Origin: Symsagittifera roscoffensis
Taxonomy: Eukaryota > Xenacoelomorpha > Acoela > Convolutidae
DNA: 64,000 nt
Assembly: GCF_963678635.1 (NCBI RefSeq)
Contig: NC_087062.1
Coordinates: 1,238,001-1,302,000 of the forward strand
Direction: 5' to 3'
Positions within the stretch are counted from its first letter, which is position 1; the number at the start of each line of letters is the position of its first letter. Both the position numbers and the translations under genes were made by a program. Below the pieces are notes generated by a model. It was not told the origin of the DNA and made no database searches. It saw nothing but the letters and a program-made list of their open reading frames with translations. Below are positions 36,201 to 42,103 of this stretch, piece by piece.

Positions 36201-37502
36201 ACATTTTGAGCTGTGTATGGATTTTTAAAAAAAGAATTAGATCCCTCTATTCACTTTGGAACGATTTTGAAGTGCGAGATAAATCGCCATGCGTGTAAAT
36301 TATAAAACAAACAGTTCAGGCAGATGCATGGCAGGTCACAATAGTGGTGTGCACAGTCGACTGGGTCCATACAGATTACGAGATTCTTCTCCCGAGAGAA
36401 CAGAGTTTTGTAAAATTGGTCTGAATAAAAACCCACCCGGAGCACATATATATTTCACTTTTTCTTCAAAAGACGGAACAATATTTTTATAATTGATTTT
36501 GTGATTTTATTGCCAAAAAGATAGCAACATTAAAATCCATTAAATCAATTATAATCAGTTGTTTTTGAATTTTATACTGACAAACAAAATATTTCAATAT
36601 AATTGGTTATTATTACGCTATGAGCAAGTAATAGCCAGATAATAGATAATAATCGGAGAAACTTCGGTGGGGTAATGCTTCATTCTTCATATTTTTAGAG
36701 AATTGGTGAATTGCTGGAAATTTTTGTATTGTCCGCTGCTGGGCCAAACGGGATCAAAAGTTTTGGTATCGCTTCATATTTTGTGCTTCTTTAGCTTGGT
36801 TAGTTAGATACCTAACCATTCGTCTTTGAGTTGGAATAAAAATACGTGTTACCCCGGCTTATATAGCGAGGGAAAAATTTTGGACTTCCTGCCAGGAACT
36901 TAAAGAGTCCAGGGCTATCTTTATAACTCTAAAGTCGATTTGTAAGCAGTCATAAGCATGAAGAAACTTGCCAAGTTTGGATACAATTGACCTTTGAGCT
37001 GGGATGTTAATGCGTGTTAATTAACAATCAGTTCTTAGTTTTAATTCATTTATTCATTCAACTATTACCCTCATTATTTTTATTTTTGCTAATTTTATAA
37101 CTAGAAAAAAGCAAAAATTCAAAAACTATGGAAGTGGCGAAGTGCTTACATCCTTCCTTCCCGAGTGTGTCGTAGATTGGCACTGGAACCAACGAGTAAT
37201 ACGCACACGCCAGCTGAGTCACGTCGAACTCCCACCTGTTTTTGGAATAGATTCCCACCAGACTTTCTTCATTCTTGTGTGGCTCCAGACCAAATTTCAC
37301 CAAATGAGTTCCAAAAGTACTGGCCAGTTTGTCTACTTCGCTGTACGTTTTCCACACGTAAGAGTTTTCCTCTCGAGTTCCGAGACAGCGGCCATTTCTA
37401 TTATAACGTAATCCTCGTTGGAATAACTCGTAGTTTGTTCGTTGTTTGATGTCGTCAAAAAAGTGTTCTCGGATTTTGCCGGTCGAGCACAAAACAGAAA
37501 TC
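20617..37502 (-). CDS. ACSL: Long-chain fatty acyl-CoA synthetase, nine exons, N-terminus missing
   Basis: The gene encodes an ATP-dependent long-chain fatty acid-CoA ligase of the ACSL1/5/6 type, which activates fatty acids at ER, mitochondrial or peroxisomal membranes. Nine exons (37150-37502, 28745-29044, 27044-27205, 26479-26604, 25517-25660, 24998-25120, 23862-24080, 21771-21877, 20617-21000) join in frame to about 638 residues. Vertebrate ACSL1 has about 700, so one or more 5' exons with the N-terminal membrane anchor lie upstream or were not recognised. Visible motifs are the P-loop [24 protein letters not shown], the fatty-acid motif region and [20 protein letters not shown]. The alignment to the family as I know it has no large gap. 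Introns 1-7 are phase 1 and intron 8 is phase 0. A LINE sits in intron 1 in the same orientation. Subfamily assignment beyond ACSL1/5/6 is not possible by eye. Confidence 0.93.
21206..21222 (+). repeat. Poly-G tract, 17 bases
   Basis: A G homopolymer in the last ACSL intron, followed by GAGGGTGTTAACTTGGTCTAAAA. This recalls the sequence after the G22 tract at 19680 (GTAATAGTTAACTTGATCCAAAA), so both are probably parts of one repeat. Confidence 0.8.
21771..21877 (-). CDS. ACSL: ACSL exon with [10 protein letters not shown] motif
   Basis: It encodes [20 protein letters not shown] and [10 protein letters not shown], the hinge and start of the C-terminal lid domain. The acceptor is TTTTTCAG and the donor GGAG|GTTAAT. 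It is 107 nt, entering in phase 1 and leaving in phase 0. Confidence 0.93.
23480..23775 (+). repeat. Dispersed repeat A, copy 3
   Basis: It lies in an ACSL intron and shares the block order of the copies at 17880 and 19255: TTAATGGTCCCAAAATGGCC, GCTATAAAAAATTCCGT, TTAAAAAGTCGAAAA, then a CCAACCCAAACATAAATACTTCG end with TTCTTCGAAAG. A short end fragment of the same family is at 36405-36485. Confidence 0.6.
23862..24080 (-). CDS. ACSL: ACSL exon
   Basis: It encodes [38 protein letters not shown] and GWVHSG, the hinge-proximal part of the adenylation domain. The acceptor is ATTTTCAG and the donor TCAG|GTATTC. It is 219 nt, phase 1-1. Confidence 0.93.
24190..24480 (-). repeat. Dispersed repeat B, copy 3 (inverted)
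   Basis: Read on the minus strand, this gives the block order of the copies at 19795 and 28300: a CCCTTTGGTACTATTTT-like start, GACCCTAAA, GAGAGAGCTCGGATATCA, GGTCGACCTAAAAAG, and an A-rich end. It lies in an ACSL intron. Confidence 0.55.
24998..25120 (-). CDS. ACSL: ACSL exon with YGQTE motif
   Basis: It encodes [14 protein letters not shown] and [14 protein letters not shown], the acid-anhydride and Q-T-E adenylation motifs. The acceptor is CCTTGCAG and the donor GCAG|GTGAGT. It is 123 nt, phase 1-1. Confidence 0.92.
25517..25660 (-). CDS. ACSL: ACSL exon
   Basis: It encodes the linker helix region [20 protein letters not shown] through [16 protein letters not shown], corresponding to the variable region before the L/MVTGAAP motif. 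The acceptor is CACTGCAG and the donor CTCG|GTCAGT. It is 144 nt, phase 1-1. Confidence 0.88.
26479..26604 (-). CDS. ACSL: ACSL exon with GC donor
   Basis: It encodes [19 protein letters not shown] and then [20 protein letters not shown], the conserved VPRLLNR segment. Frame continuity requires the 5' splice site AGG|GCAAGT, a GC-AG intron. It is 126 nt, phase 1-1. Confidence 0.88.
27044..27205 (-). CDS. ACSL: ACSL exon
   Basis: It continues directly from the P-loop as GVMLTHKAF and carries [12 protein letters not shown], the equivalent of the FLPLAHMFE segment. The donor is ACTG|GTACAC and the acceptor TTGAAG. It is 162 nt, phase 1-1. Confidence 0.9.
27800..27985 (+). repeat. tRNA-derived SINE-like element
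   Basis: It has a polymerase III type internal promoter layout: TGGTGCATCGG fits the A-box consensus TRGYNNANNGG, and about 35 bases later GCGGGTTCAACTCGC resembles a T-arm/B box. The unit runs through a non-tRNA body and ends in CCGGCTGGATAACTAAAAAAAA. It lies in ACSL intron 2, antisense to the gene. It does not fold into a fully convincing tRNA, so a SINE is preferred over a functional tRNA gene. Confidence 0.5.
28300..28560 (+). repeat. Dispersed repeat B, copy 2
   Basis: It lies in ACSL intron 2 and shows the shared blocks CTCCCTCTTTGTACTATTTT, GAGATATCAG, GGCTGACGAACCCTAAAATT, GGGAGAGCTCAAAAAATCA, and an end at AATCCGCCCCCTCGAG and GATCTGCCC. Confidence 0.65.
28745..29044 (-). CDS. ACSL: ACSL exon with ATP/AMP-binding P-loop
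   Basis: It starts after a TTTTTTTTCAG acceptor and ends AAAG|GTGCGC. It encodes a [15 protein letters not shown]-like segment through [16 protein letters not shown], the adenylate-forming P-loop. It is 300 nt with phase 1 at both ends. Confidence 0.93.
30213..30259 (-). repeat. (CAA)n microsatellite, likely LINE 3' tail
   Basis: About 15 CAA triplets on the minus strand begin some 45 bases after the ORF2 stop. Simple-repeat 3' tails are common in non-LTR elements of the jockey/CR1/I groups. A short polyglutamine reading of this stretch has no other support. Confidence 0.75.
30306..33143 (-). CDS. LINE ORF2: endonuclease and reverse transcriptase
   Basis: The frame is open for 945 codons directly after the ORF1 stop. 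Counting from 33143, the apurinic-type endonuclease has [21 protein letters not shown], a GGSLIAVK strand, [13 protein letters not shown] and [10 protein letters not shown]. The reverse transcriptase has [37 protein letters not shown] and IFADDLKLL (FADD near base 31150), and the protein ends with a C-x-C-x2-C motif. It would nick target DNA and prime reverse transcription. There is no ATG at the start of the endonuclease domain: the first residues follow the UGA of ORF1 in the same frame, so expression needs readthrough, reinitiation or another route. The copy looks intact. Confidence 0.93.
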   Translation of the reverse strand, partial: LGFLNILQLNTRSLINIERRTKLANAIAVGNFNVICLSETWLNENIQSSELFLSEYNIYRSDRAIVSGKNCHGGSLIAVKNSLITEDLSTKHDIPDSCVLCSIKLHQTEMIIGSFYNPPKNSNYRYKVHEFEQLIKAIPKNKPFLLCGDLNFPETNWNTLTSTDEEENQILQIFENGLFRQAIDFPTCVKNILDVAFYRNCYTSAEQDFNVSKIYDCSDHNAIMLSVECTVSEPKPYLENFRSFGNADFEGINNFINENPFEPVCHTNINKMHEEYTQYLDEIIKSFVPLRTRHRQSLPPWITSSTSNLIKKLQTKRQSCILKPTNYRRQQVKLFENLVTESSEVDRKNYQEELFRTRNTNVIFKHLKNLNKHTSLPKLLIKDEVESTNPNEQVNMLNDFFHSVFNPKESFSIRDIQFGNPLLTNFDISKKTVSEILSTLDVTKSRGPNGLPPSFFQKTNRNMCKPMNKILRNVKRLRKIPDSWKTAAVTPVHKKGDRKLVNNYRPVSLLNIDSKVLEKCIYKDLYPYFAWYLTKHQHGFTKGRSVLTNMLSFLKEIYEALDNDSNAEIVAVYTDFAKAFDKVPHFDLLKKVALIGIGGCMLEVLYDYLKNRKQFVRVDNISSKVLEVTSGVPQGSLLGPLLFCIFINDLPEVLKFSEPYIFADDLKLLSIKKTSIEIQEDLDKIQQWVTENKMELALDKCAKVSFRGGDANSMLFGVVLGTSMVVKDLGIFVSGDLSWKVHIETRLKKANQVLYLLRRNLSAKINTFVKLGLYKSLILPVLLYGLSCTHISRGDQLQLERFQKKAIRWITGNKTGVYINELRLLNILPLPMFIQLNNILLLASLDSNERNEIVLNRRTTRARNIEIFEMRKVRTEKARNEFVFRTSRIVNRLEPYIHFDKRIGLKTRILNTMWKFVNERFSEMTTCTWQLFCDCITCRNKWTLF
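33144..34040 (-). CDS. LINE ORF1: PHD-finger, coiled-coil nucleic-acid-binding protein
   Basis: The protein has 298 residues. Residues 4-60 hold a zinc finger of PHD type ([26 protein letters not shown]). A central part with coiled-coil potential ([14 protein letters not shown]) follows. Residues 150-290 contain [13 protein letters not shown], a [20 protein letters not shown] strand-helix segment, and [14 protein letters not shown], the layout of the RRM/CTD part of LINE ORF1 proteins. It presumably forms the ribonucleoprotein with element RNA. The stop is TGA in the context TGA CTAG, and the same frame continues into ORF2. Confidence 0.85.
   Translation of the reverse strand: MGKNCKTCKRGFASNEKTYTCVACNAQMHLEPTCVGLSLVAINGIKELGPNVMLLCNTCVQNNERDNFIRCKTLANIDEKLSNIDVTESLKSMERRLTDLVDQKIGNAMKTTCDKVEKTYSAVVAAETTTRINQAQTTQHAARSNSDHNINQSFRIQGVKEDPEKTKGENLVPTNDEVNEILDIIGVKPKIIELKRLGKFDRNRMKPRTLLVTVPSEHEARLVLAKSREKREQLVEKEVYLLPALTKESAIKENEILKKRRQLLDEGVPREKLKIRNLELFNDGVKVTIDTEVQEPQH
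34075..34175 (-). repeat. Duplicated 38-bp unit between LINE ORFs
   Basis: Two direct copies of a 38-base unit (34075-34112 and 34138-34175, offset 63) lie between the SGNH ORF and the PHD ORF. On the element's coding strand each reads AGTGA.CC.CAGGCCTCCCC then TTTTCGGGAACCACCAGG. They may be a translational or splicing signal, or a simple duplication. Confidence 0.85.
34189..34782 (-). CDS. LINE-encoded SGNH/GDSL-type hydrolase ORF
   Basis: The protein has 197 residues. It shows the SGNH layout: block [12 protein letters not shown] near residue 20 (Ser nucleophile in ADSQ), block III IGGNDAF near residue 63, and block [11 protein letters not shown] near residue 145 with the Asp-x-x-His pair. 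Esterase domains of this family occur in ORF1 of CR1-type LINEs and are thought to help particle assembly. Here it is a separate ORF 148 bases upstream of the PHD ORF, not fused to it. The start ATG is at 34782-34780 and the stop TAA at 34191-34189. It is part of the LINE rather than a host gene because of same-strand spacing. Confidence 0.8.
   Translation of the reverse strand: MKLSDRRYHLLKTSSSKNLLIADSQARHLDFPNFNILSLPGARIGAVQNFLPEKDKFNIIALLIGGNDAFNGKDPSSIPAGDIAEELSKLAEELCERAKKVFVIGIPHRSENRARSAKINEFLRKIKGTWKFRGVSEKIHSSYHLKTDEVHLSEEGLKGIKSILKNKILYDKHSNICNTEGHLVYYECRFKNCQCPY
34880..35930. repeat. GCGGAT-rich inverted and tandem repeat region
   Basis: The left side (34915-35060) carries several degenerate TGTAAGCGGAATCCGCAAA units. 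The right side (35815-35930) carries the complementary orientation (TGCGGATCCACTTACAATG). Between them are CAGTATTTGGGAT copies in both orientations (for example 35400-35440) and the 30-bp tandem at 35630-35720. The symmetry suggests a composite foldback or TIR element; its termini are not defined. Confidence 0.5.
35630..35720 (+). repeat. Tandem triplication of a 30-bp unit
   Basis: Three consecutive diverged copies of AATTGAGATCGGAGATGGGT followed by GTTTGACAGG. The third copy is truncated. No coding potential is evident. Confidence 0.8.
37150..37502 (-). CDS. ACSL: ACSL exon (first recognised)
   Basis: It encodes the N-terminal part of the ligase, including [15 protein letters not shown], the [10 protein letters not shown] segment and [12 protein letters not shown], all typical of ACSL proteins before the AMP-binding P-loop. 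The acceptor is TTTTTTCCAG at 37503 and upward; the donor is GGAT|GTAAGC after base 37150. The exon enters in phase 2 (one leading base), so an earlier coding exon must exist. Confidence 0.9.
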
Positions 37503-39183
37503 CTGGAAAAAAACTAACAGTTAAAAAATGTTAAGATTACTCGCTCATTTGAATATTTTAACGAGGCGGCGCTTTTTTTAAAATGTATTCGAAGATTTTG
37601 CTAATAAGAATTTCCAGATCTGCGTCAAAATTTTTTTGGTTGAAATGTTAGGACTTCTCTTAAATGCCGTTGCCGGCCGTTCATGAAGGTTTGACAAAAA
37701 AACTGCTCGACTTTGCACTCAACTTTTGAGGATATGCAAGCAAGACGCATTTAGAATAAACCAACCGTTTGCCGCTTTCACTAAAAATCTGAATCTTTTA
37801 GCGAACAAAAGGTTGAATTGCGAAGGGTGTCAGCCCAGACTACCCGATCGCCCAATTCTCATCATACCATTGTTAGAGAAAAAAAGGATATCTTTAACTT
37901 GTTATATAGGTATAATACTCGCCCACGCTAAACTGTTGAACTATATTTTTTTGTTAGGAGTGGGGGGACTAGTTAATAGGTACAAAGGGAAGGTACACTA
38001 AGAGGAATTGAACTTATTAATGCAGACGATTCATTATTTTCGGTTTTGTCCAGAAACTAGATGAAAACTATGAAACTCTTGGACTGTCACTTTTTTCAGC
38101 TTCGACTGCCACTTTCTGATAAAAAGTAGCAAGCTTGTACTTTACCTTGATCGTTCTAGATGGTCGTTGATAACTGATTTGATCATTATTTCAAAATGAA
38201 AAGTTGTTTAAAATAAGGCGAAATATTCAATATAATTGTAATTTTTTTGTATAAGACAATAAATAAAACGTAAACGCTTGTATAGCATCAAATATGCGTG
38301 TCGATGAGCGTTTTTACACCAACGTGTTTAAACAATATTAAACATACAATGACGTTTTAAAACGTTTGGAGCCTATGTTGTATCGAGCACACCGCGTTTC
38401 TTGTTCAGCGCATAAGCATTACATAAACAGCACTGAATGAAAAACGTGTAGCAGCGATAGTTTTTAAAATGCAAAAAAACTGTTTAATTTTATATAATTA
38501 GTGTGGAATTCAAGAAAAAGTTTAAAATCTCGCAATCTTGTTTATGATAAAGAAAGCTAAATATGATTATGTATCACAATTTTTTGAAACACAAACACGT
38601 ACGGGTGGCTTACACCATATCGATTAGTTTATGCGTAAAAGCCACTTCAGTTTTTAAAGAATCAAGAAAACAAACATATGGTTGGTATGAATTGCAAGAG
38701 TTTACTTAAGACGCATTCACGATTTGACACGTACAGCTTCAGCTCTCAAATCACTATTAGAATGGTTTCAATTGAAGTTTGAATAACACACCGCCTGGAC
38801 CTGGTCTCTTGCACTCTTGGTTATTATAATCAAGAACTGACCTTTTCTGGTAATAATTAACCTCTAATCAAACTATAGCAGTTTAGAGGGATGGAGTTCG
38901 CATGGCGGTTGGAGGCTGAAGATGCTTCGACCAAAAAACCATCCGATCTTCCTCAAGCCCGCCCGAAAAAATCCACGAAACCATTTTTTAGCTCATTCAA
39001 AATCAGCATAAATCATAGTTTCTAATTTTCTTCTTTTTGTTTTTTTGGCAGCTCGCACGAAATCTCTTTCATTCTTAAATCCTTCAATTGCTCCAACCCC
39101 GAAGTGTGAAGGAGCGATAAAGATAGGTTCGGTTGTTTTTTGATTCATTCAAGGTGAGGTAATACAAATAAACGCCAGATAAA
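37503..39183. other. Upstream of first recognised ACSL exon, no gene recognised
   Basis: AT-rich DNA that may include the missing first ACSL exon(s) or intron sequence. I found no convincing start codon or splice-consistent N-terminal exon here. The promoter may lie here or beyond the LTR element. Confidence 0.4.
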
Positions 39184-39792
39184 CCCGGGTTGACCTCCAT
39201 AGACCAAAAATGCTAATCATACAATTCCATTGACTAAGTCTATGAAAAAATACTAATCATACAAATTTCATACATTTTGCTAAAATGGTGTCATCGAATT
39301 TTCGAAGAACTTTTCTCTTGTTTTGGCATACATTTTGGTGTATCGTACTAAATAAAAAAGAAAAACTTTTTGTCAAAAAAATGCTAATCATACAATTTCC
39401 ATATATGGAAATTGTATGACTAGCATTTTTTTGATGGCGGCAACAAAAGTTTTTCAAAGTATTTTTGAAATTGCCCCCAAAATTTTTTTTTGTTTTTTTT
39501 TCAACCGCAAGATGATTTACGTACTCGAACAAACATTGTGTATGTAACCAAGGTGTATGTCATTTGTGTTCGGTTACGAACACAACCAAAAAATTTTGAG
39601 AAATTAAAAGGTAAAAAATCAATATTTTTGGTTTATGGAAAAATGCTAGTCATACAAATTCCATATATGAAAAAATACTAATCATAGGCCTTTCATGCAA
39701 TTTTCTGTACGTAAAGAATTGTATGGAAAGTGTATGACTAGCATTTTTCCATATATGGAAATTGTATGACTAGCATTTTTGGTCAACGCGGG
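39184..39792. mobile_element. Foldback / MITE-like element
   Basis: The ends are inverted: CCCGGGTTGACC then ACCAAAAATGCTAATCATAC on the left mirrors GTATGACTAGCATTTTTGGT then CAACGCGGG on the right. Internally the AAATGCTA(A/G)TCATACAA unit recurs many times in both orientations, including a near-perfect palindrome around 39388-39425 (ATTTCCATATATGGAAAT centre). It has no coding capacity. It lies 180 bp left of the LTR element. Confidence 0.75.
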
Positions 39793-40087
39793 AAAGCAAC
39801 GATTTTTACGCTATTGAAGTCTTTATCATTAAGATTCGACACTTGAAAGTTTAAAAGTATTTTAGTGCCCAAACTTTGATCTTCGAATCTTTAGTTCTCT
39901 GTAATGAGTGCATCATAAAATATGACAACTAGAACTCTTTTTTAAAGCTAGGTTTGACCTATTTTTTGCTTTTGGAACCTGATCTAAACTACATTTTATG
40001 ATTGGATAAATTAAATGTTTTACCAATGTAAAGTATTTAATATTAACCAATCATGATCCATCTAACTAACAACCCACTTATTTGTAA

Positions 40088-40115
40088 GTGCTGAAGTTAC
40101 TTGTAATTTCAGCAC
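40088..40115 (+). promoter_or_regulatory. LTR hairpin (GTGCTGAA ... TTCAGCAC)
   Basis: A perfect 8-bp inverted repeat with a 12-base loop. It recurs in the 3' LTR and in the diverged LTR of copy 2 (60831-60858), where the stem is unchanged while two loop bases differ. It may act in RNA form (R region) or as a protein site. Confidence 0.6.
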
Positions 40116-40176
40116 CAGAGAGATTTGAATTTAACTTAGAAATTAGTTGGACTCTCCCGAGCACTTCAGCAGCCGC

Positions 40177-40182
40177 AATAAA
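40177..40182 (+). promoter_or_regulatory. Polyadenylation signal AATAAA in LTR
   Basis: A canonical hexamer in the 5' LTR, repeated at 58683-58688 in the 3' LTR, where it would act. Copy 2 has AATAAG at the same place. Confidence 0.5.
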
Positions 40183-40384
40183 CCAGTATACCCTAGATCT
40201 ATTGAGCCTAGCAGAGACTAGTTAAACAACCTGAGACTAGATAGTATAAGAGTAAGATTAGGATCGGTATTAGACTAAGAAGTTGCACGAATCTATCCGG
40301 CCGAAAATAAGATAGCGTGACGAGCAGACGGTGTACCCTATCCGAAATTACTCTATGAGTTAACCACATCGGTCCTAACTCATC

Positions 40385-40402
40385 TGGTGCGACCATAAGT
40401 CT
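40385..40402 (+). other. Candidate primer binding site
   Basis: TGGTGCGACCATAAGTCT begins with the TGG that pairs with a tRNA CCA end, two bases after the LTR. It is unchanged in copy 2 (from 61129). I could not assign the tRNA species. Confidence 0.6.
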
Positions 40403-40469
40403 CGAACAAGACCTTAATAGCTTAGAATTAACCAAAATAGATTAGAAATTAGACAAAAACATTTACAAA

Positions 40470-40703
40470 ATGTTATACGACAATAATTTAATCGAAATGT
40501 CTCTACGACTCAATAGATCAGAGCCAATATTCCGAACCATAACAGAACTACCCGGAATTGGAAGAAGACCTCGAACCAGAGACGACATACGACAAAGTAG
40601 AAACTTGCCATATAGCTATATGATAGTTAGGCAAAAACCAGAACAAACTTTTATATTTAGAATACTACTGGCAATGAATTTAGATTTTCATTTGCAAACA
40701 TAA
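40470..40703 (+). CDS. Leader ORF of 77 codons, conserved between copies, function unknown
   Basis: The first ATG-initiated ORF after the primer binding site. The product is small and basic (SLRLNRSEPIFRT, GRRPRTRDDIRQSRN), with no signal peptide or membrane segment. Copy 2 encodes the same length at 61212-61445. By eye 27 codons differ, 19 synonymously and 8 not, so the frame has been under protein-level selection. A splice-acceptor-like TTTCAG follows the stop in both copies. Nothing in the families I know matches it. It might be a regulatory or RNA-binding peptide, a translated leader controlling gag, or a first exon. Confidence 0.65.
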   Translation: MLYDNNLIEMSLRLNRSEPIFRTITELPGIGRRPRTRDDIRQSRNLPYSYMIVRQKPEQTFIFRILLAMNLDFHLQT

Positions 40704-41635
40704 AACCTTGAAGCTAATCTTCAAAATCATTTCAGGCGCTAAACAAAATTATTAATATACAATAACGATTGATAAAAAGATCTAAGATCGTTTTCCTAAA
40801 ACTCTGCAGTAATATACAAAATATGTTTGAAAAATATTTATTGAAAAATAAAAAATAAAAATTAGTAGCATGACAATAAATGGTTAGTAATCATAAATCA
40901 TCCTGTTGTTCCAGCTCCATCACCTAAAAGATAACAGCAATCATAAACCCACTAATATCATCAAAACACTAAATCTTTCCTTTACACACATTTAAAATTT
41001 TATTAAAACTTAAATTCACTTAATTTTAAAACCAGATCATCAAGGCTTATCCTTGGATCTTAAATCATTTTCTACTTAATTAAATTTCAAATTTGATCAT
41101 CAAGGCTTATCCTTGGATCAAACAGAACAACTTTGTTCTCCCCCACCCACTTAATTAGTGTCTAACGACCTCAAACGTCGATTCACTACCCAACCCTTTC
41201 TAAAGACCTAAGACTAATAGAAATTTTTAAACAAAACTAATCATTCAAATTAGGATAAATAGTGAAGAACTTCGGTTATTCATCCTTCACTTGACCCCCC
41301 CTCTTACCAGACCCAGGATAAATCTTAGACTTAGTAAGTTTAAAATAGTATCTAACGAACTACTCGCGTTCTAATTATACCTGAACCTTGTGGATCGATT
41401 TACTATTCTCCAACCCTTGAACACAATCACTACCCCTAAGTAAGATTAAGTAAGTTAACACCTTAGCTTATACTAGTCACGAGAAAGTAAAAATCATTCT
41501 TCGGAATCGATATACTTTTCTCTCCAACCCTGAACAAATAGACCCAGGTTAAGCTAACCAAAAAATCGTAAGAACTAACTGTTTAGGAAAATAGAAATCA
41601 TTTAACAACCTTTTGCATCCGTCATCCAAAACCTT
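40704..41635 (+). promoter_or_regulatory. Structured untranslated leader
   Basis: No ORF. The leader is alignable with copy 2 (61446-62371) and holds twin 25-base hairpins (41035-41059, 41095-41119), a CGAC/GTCG hairpin near 41163-41180, a GTGAAG/CTTCAC hairpin near 41261-41290, and AGACCCAGG-type repeats. This fits a packaging/dimerisation or internal translation region; that role is an inference. Confidence 0.5.
41035..41119 (+). promoter_or_regulatory. Twin identical leader hairpins
   Basis: GATCATCAAGGCTTATCCTT followed by GGATC occurs twice, 60 bases apart. Each can fold with AAGG/CCTT and GATC/GATC pairs around a CTTAT-like loop. Copy 2 keeps both at 61771-61795 and 61831-61855 with the same 60-base spacing and only a loop change in the second. 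Confidence 0.6.
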
Positions 41636-42103
41636 ATGTCATTTAAAAACCTAGGAAATAAACAAACAATCGTTTTACACAATTGTGAAATAGATAACAA
41701 AAAATACGACCTTGTAATCACACCTCATACACAAACAGTTGGATACATTCGCACAAAACGACAAACACTAAAGAGGAAAATAATAACTAAACAAAGACAA
41801 ATAACACGAAAAAGATTTTCAAAAAATCGAAACGCATTTTCAGAATCAGAAACCAACAGTTTAGACGAACTTTACAAACTAAAAGAATCAATAGATAAAA
41901 ATTGCCCACTTCACGATCAATTATATTTTTCTGACTCAGAAACAACTTCAAATTCATCACAAAGAGGAAAAAGAAGAATAAAAAAACAGTACAAACACAA
42001 ACCAGTACATCTATACAATTGGAATCAACCAATTCGACACATTAATAATTACATATTAACAGTCATCGAACGGAAAAATGAGTTCAACGCACACCCCAGG
42101 TGA
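41636..42103 (+). CDS. Basic 155-codon ORF overlapping gag start, unknown
   Basis: It starts at an ATG and overlaps the first 26 bases of gag in a different frame. The product is very basic in residues 37-66 (RTKRQTLKRKI, KQRQITRKRFSKNRN), acidic/Ser-rich in the middle (SESETNSLDE, YFSDSETTS), and basic again (KRRIKKQYKHK). The arginine-rich stretch could bind RNA or act as a nuclear localisation signal, which is inference. In copy 2 the same frame is recognisable throughout but carries a TAA at 62579. I do not recognise the family. Confidence 0.6.
   Translation: MSFKNLGNKQTIVLHNCEIDNKKYDLVITPHTQTVGYIRTKRQTLKRKIITKQRQITRKRFSKNRNAFSESETNSLDELYKLKESIDKNCPLHDQLYFSDSETTSNSSQRGKRRIKKQYKHKPVHLYNWNQPIRHINNYILTVIERKNEFNAHPR

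Larger units (their letters stand above)
29045..37149 (-). other. ACSL intron 1 (8.1 kb) hosting a LINE
   Basis: The intron is bounded by donor GTAAGC and a T-rich CAG acceptor. Besides the LINE at 30213-34800 it contains the GCGGAT-rich inverted-repeat region 34880-35930, a 30-bp tandem triplication near 35630, and a fragment of dispersed repeat A at 36405-36485. The stretch 29045-30212 contains nothing I recognise. Confidence 0.75.
39973..40382 (+). repeat. 5' LTR, copy 1
   Basis: 410 bp from TGGAACC to TAACTCA, matching 58479-58888. It contains AATAAA at 40177-40182 and an 8-bp stem hairpin at 40088-40115. Confidence 0.95.

Noticed and set aside
40208-40435. Minus-strand ORF in the 5' LTR (also at 58714-58920)
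   Set aside because: Antisense to the LTR, present wherever the LTR is, and not known to be coding; probably chance.
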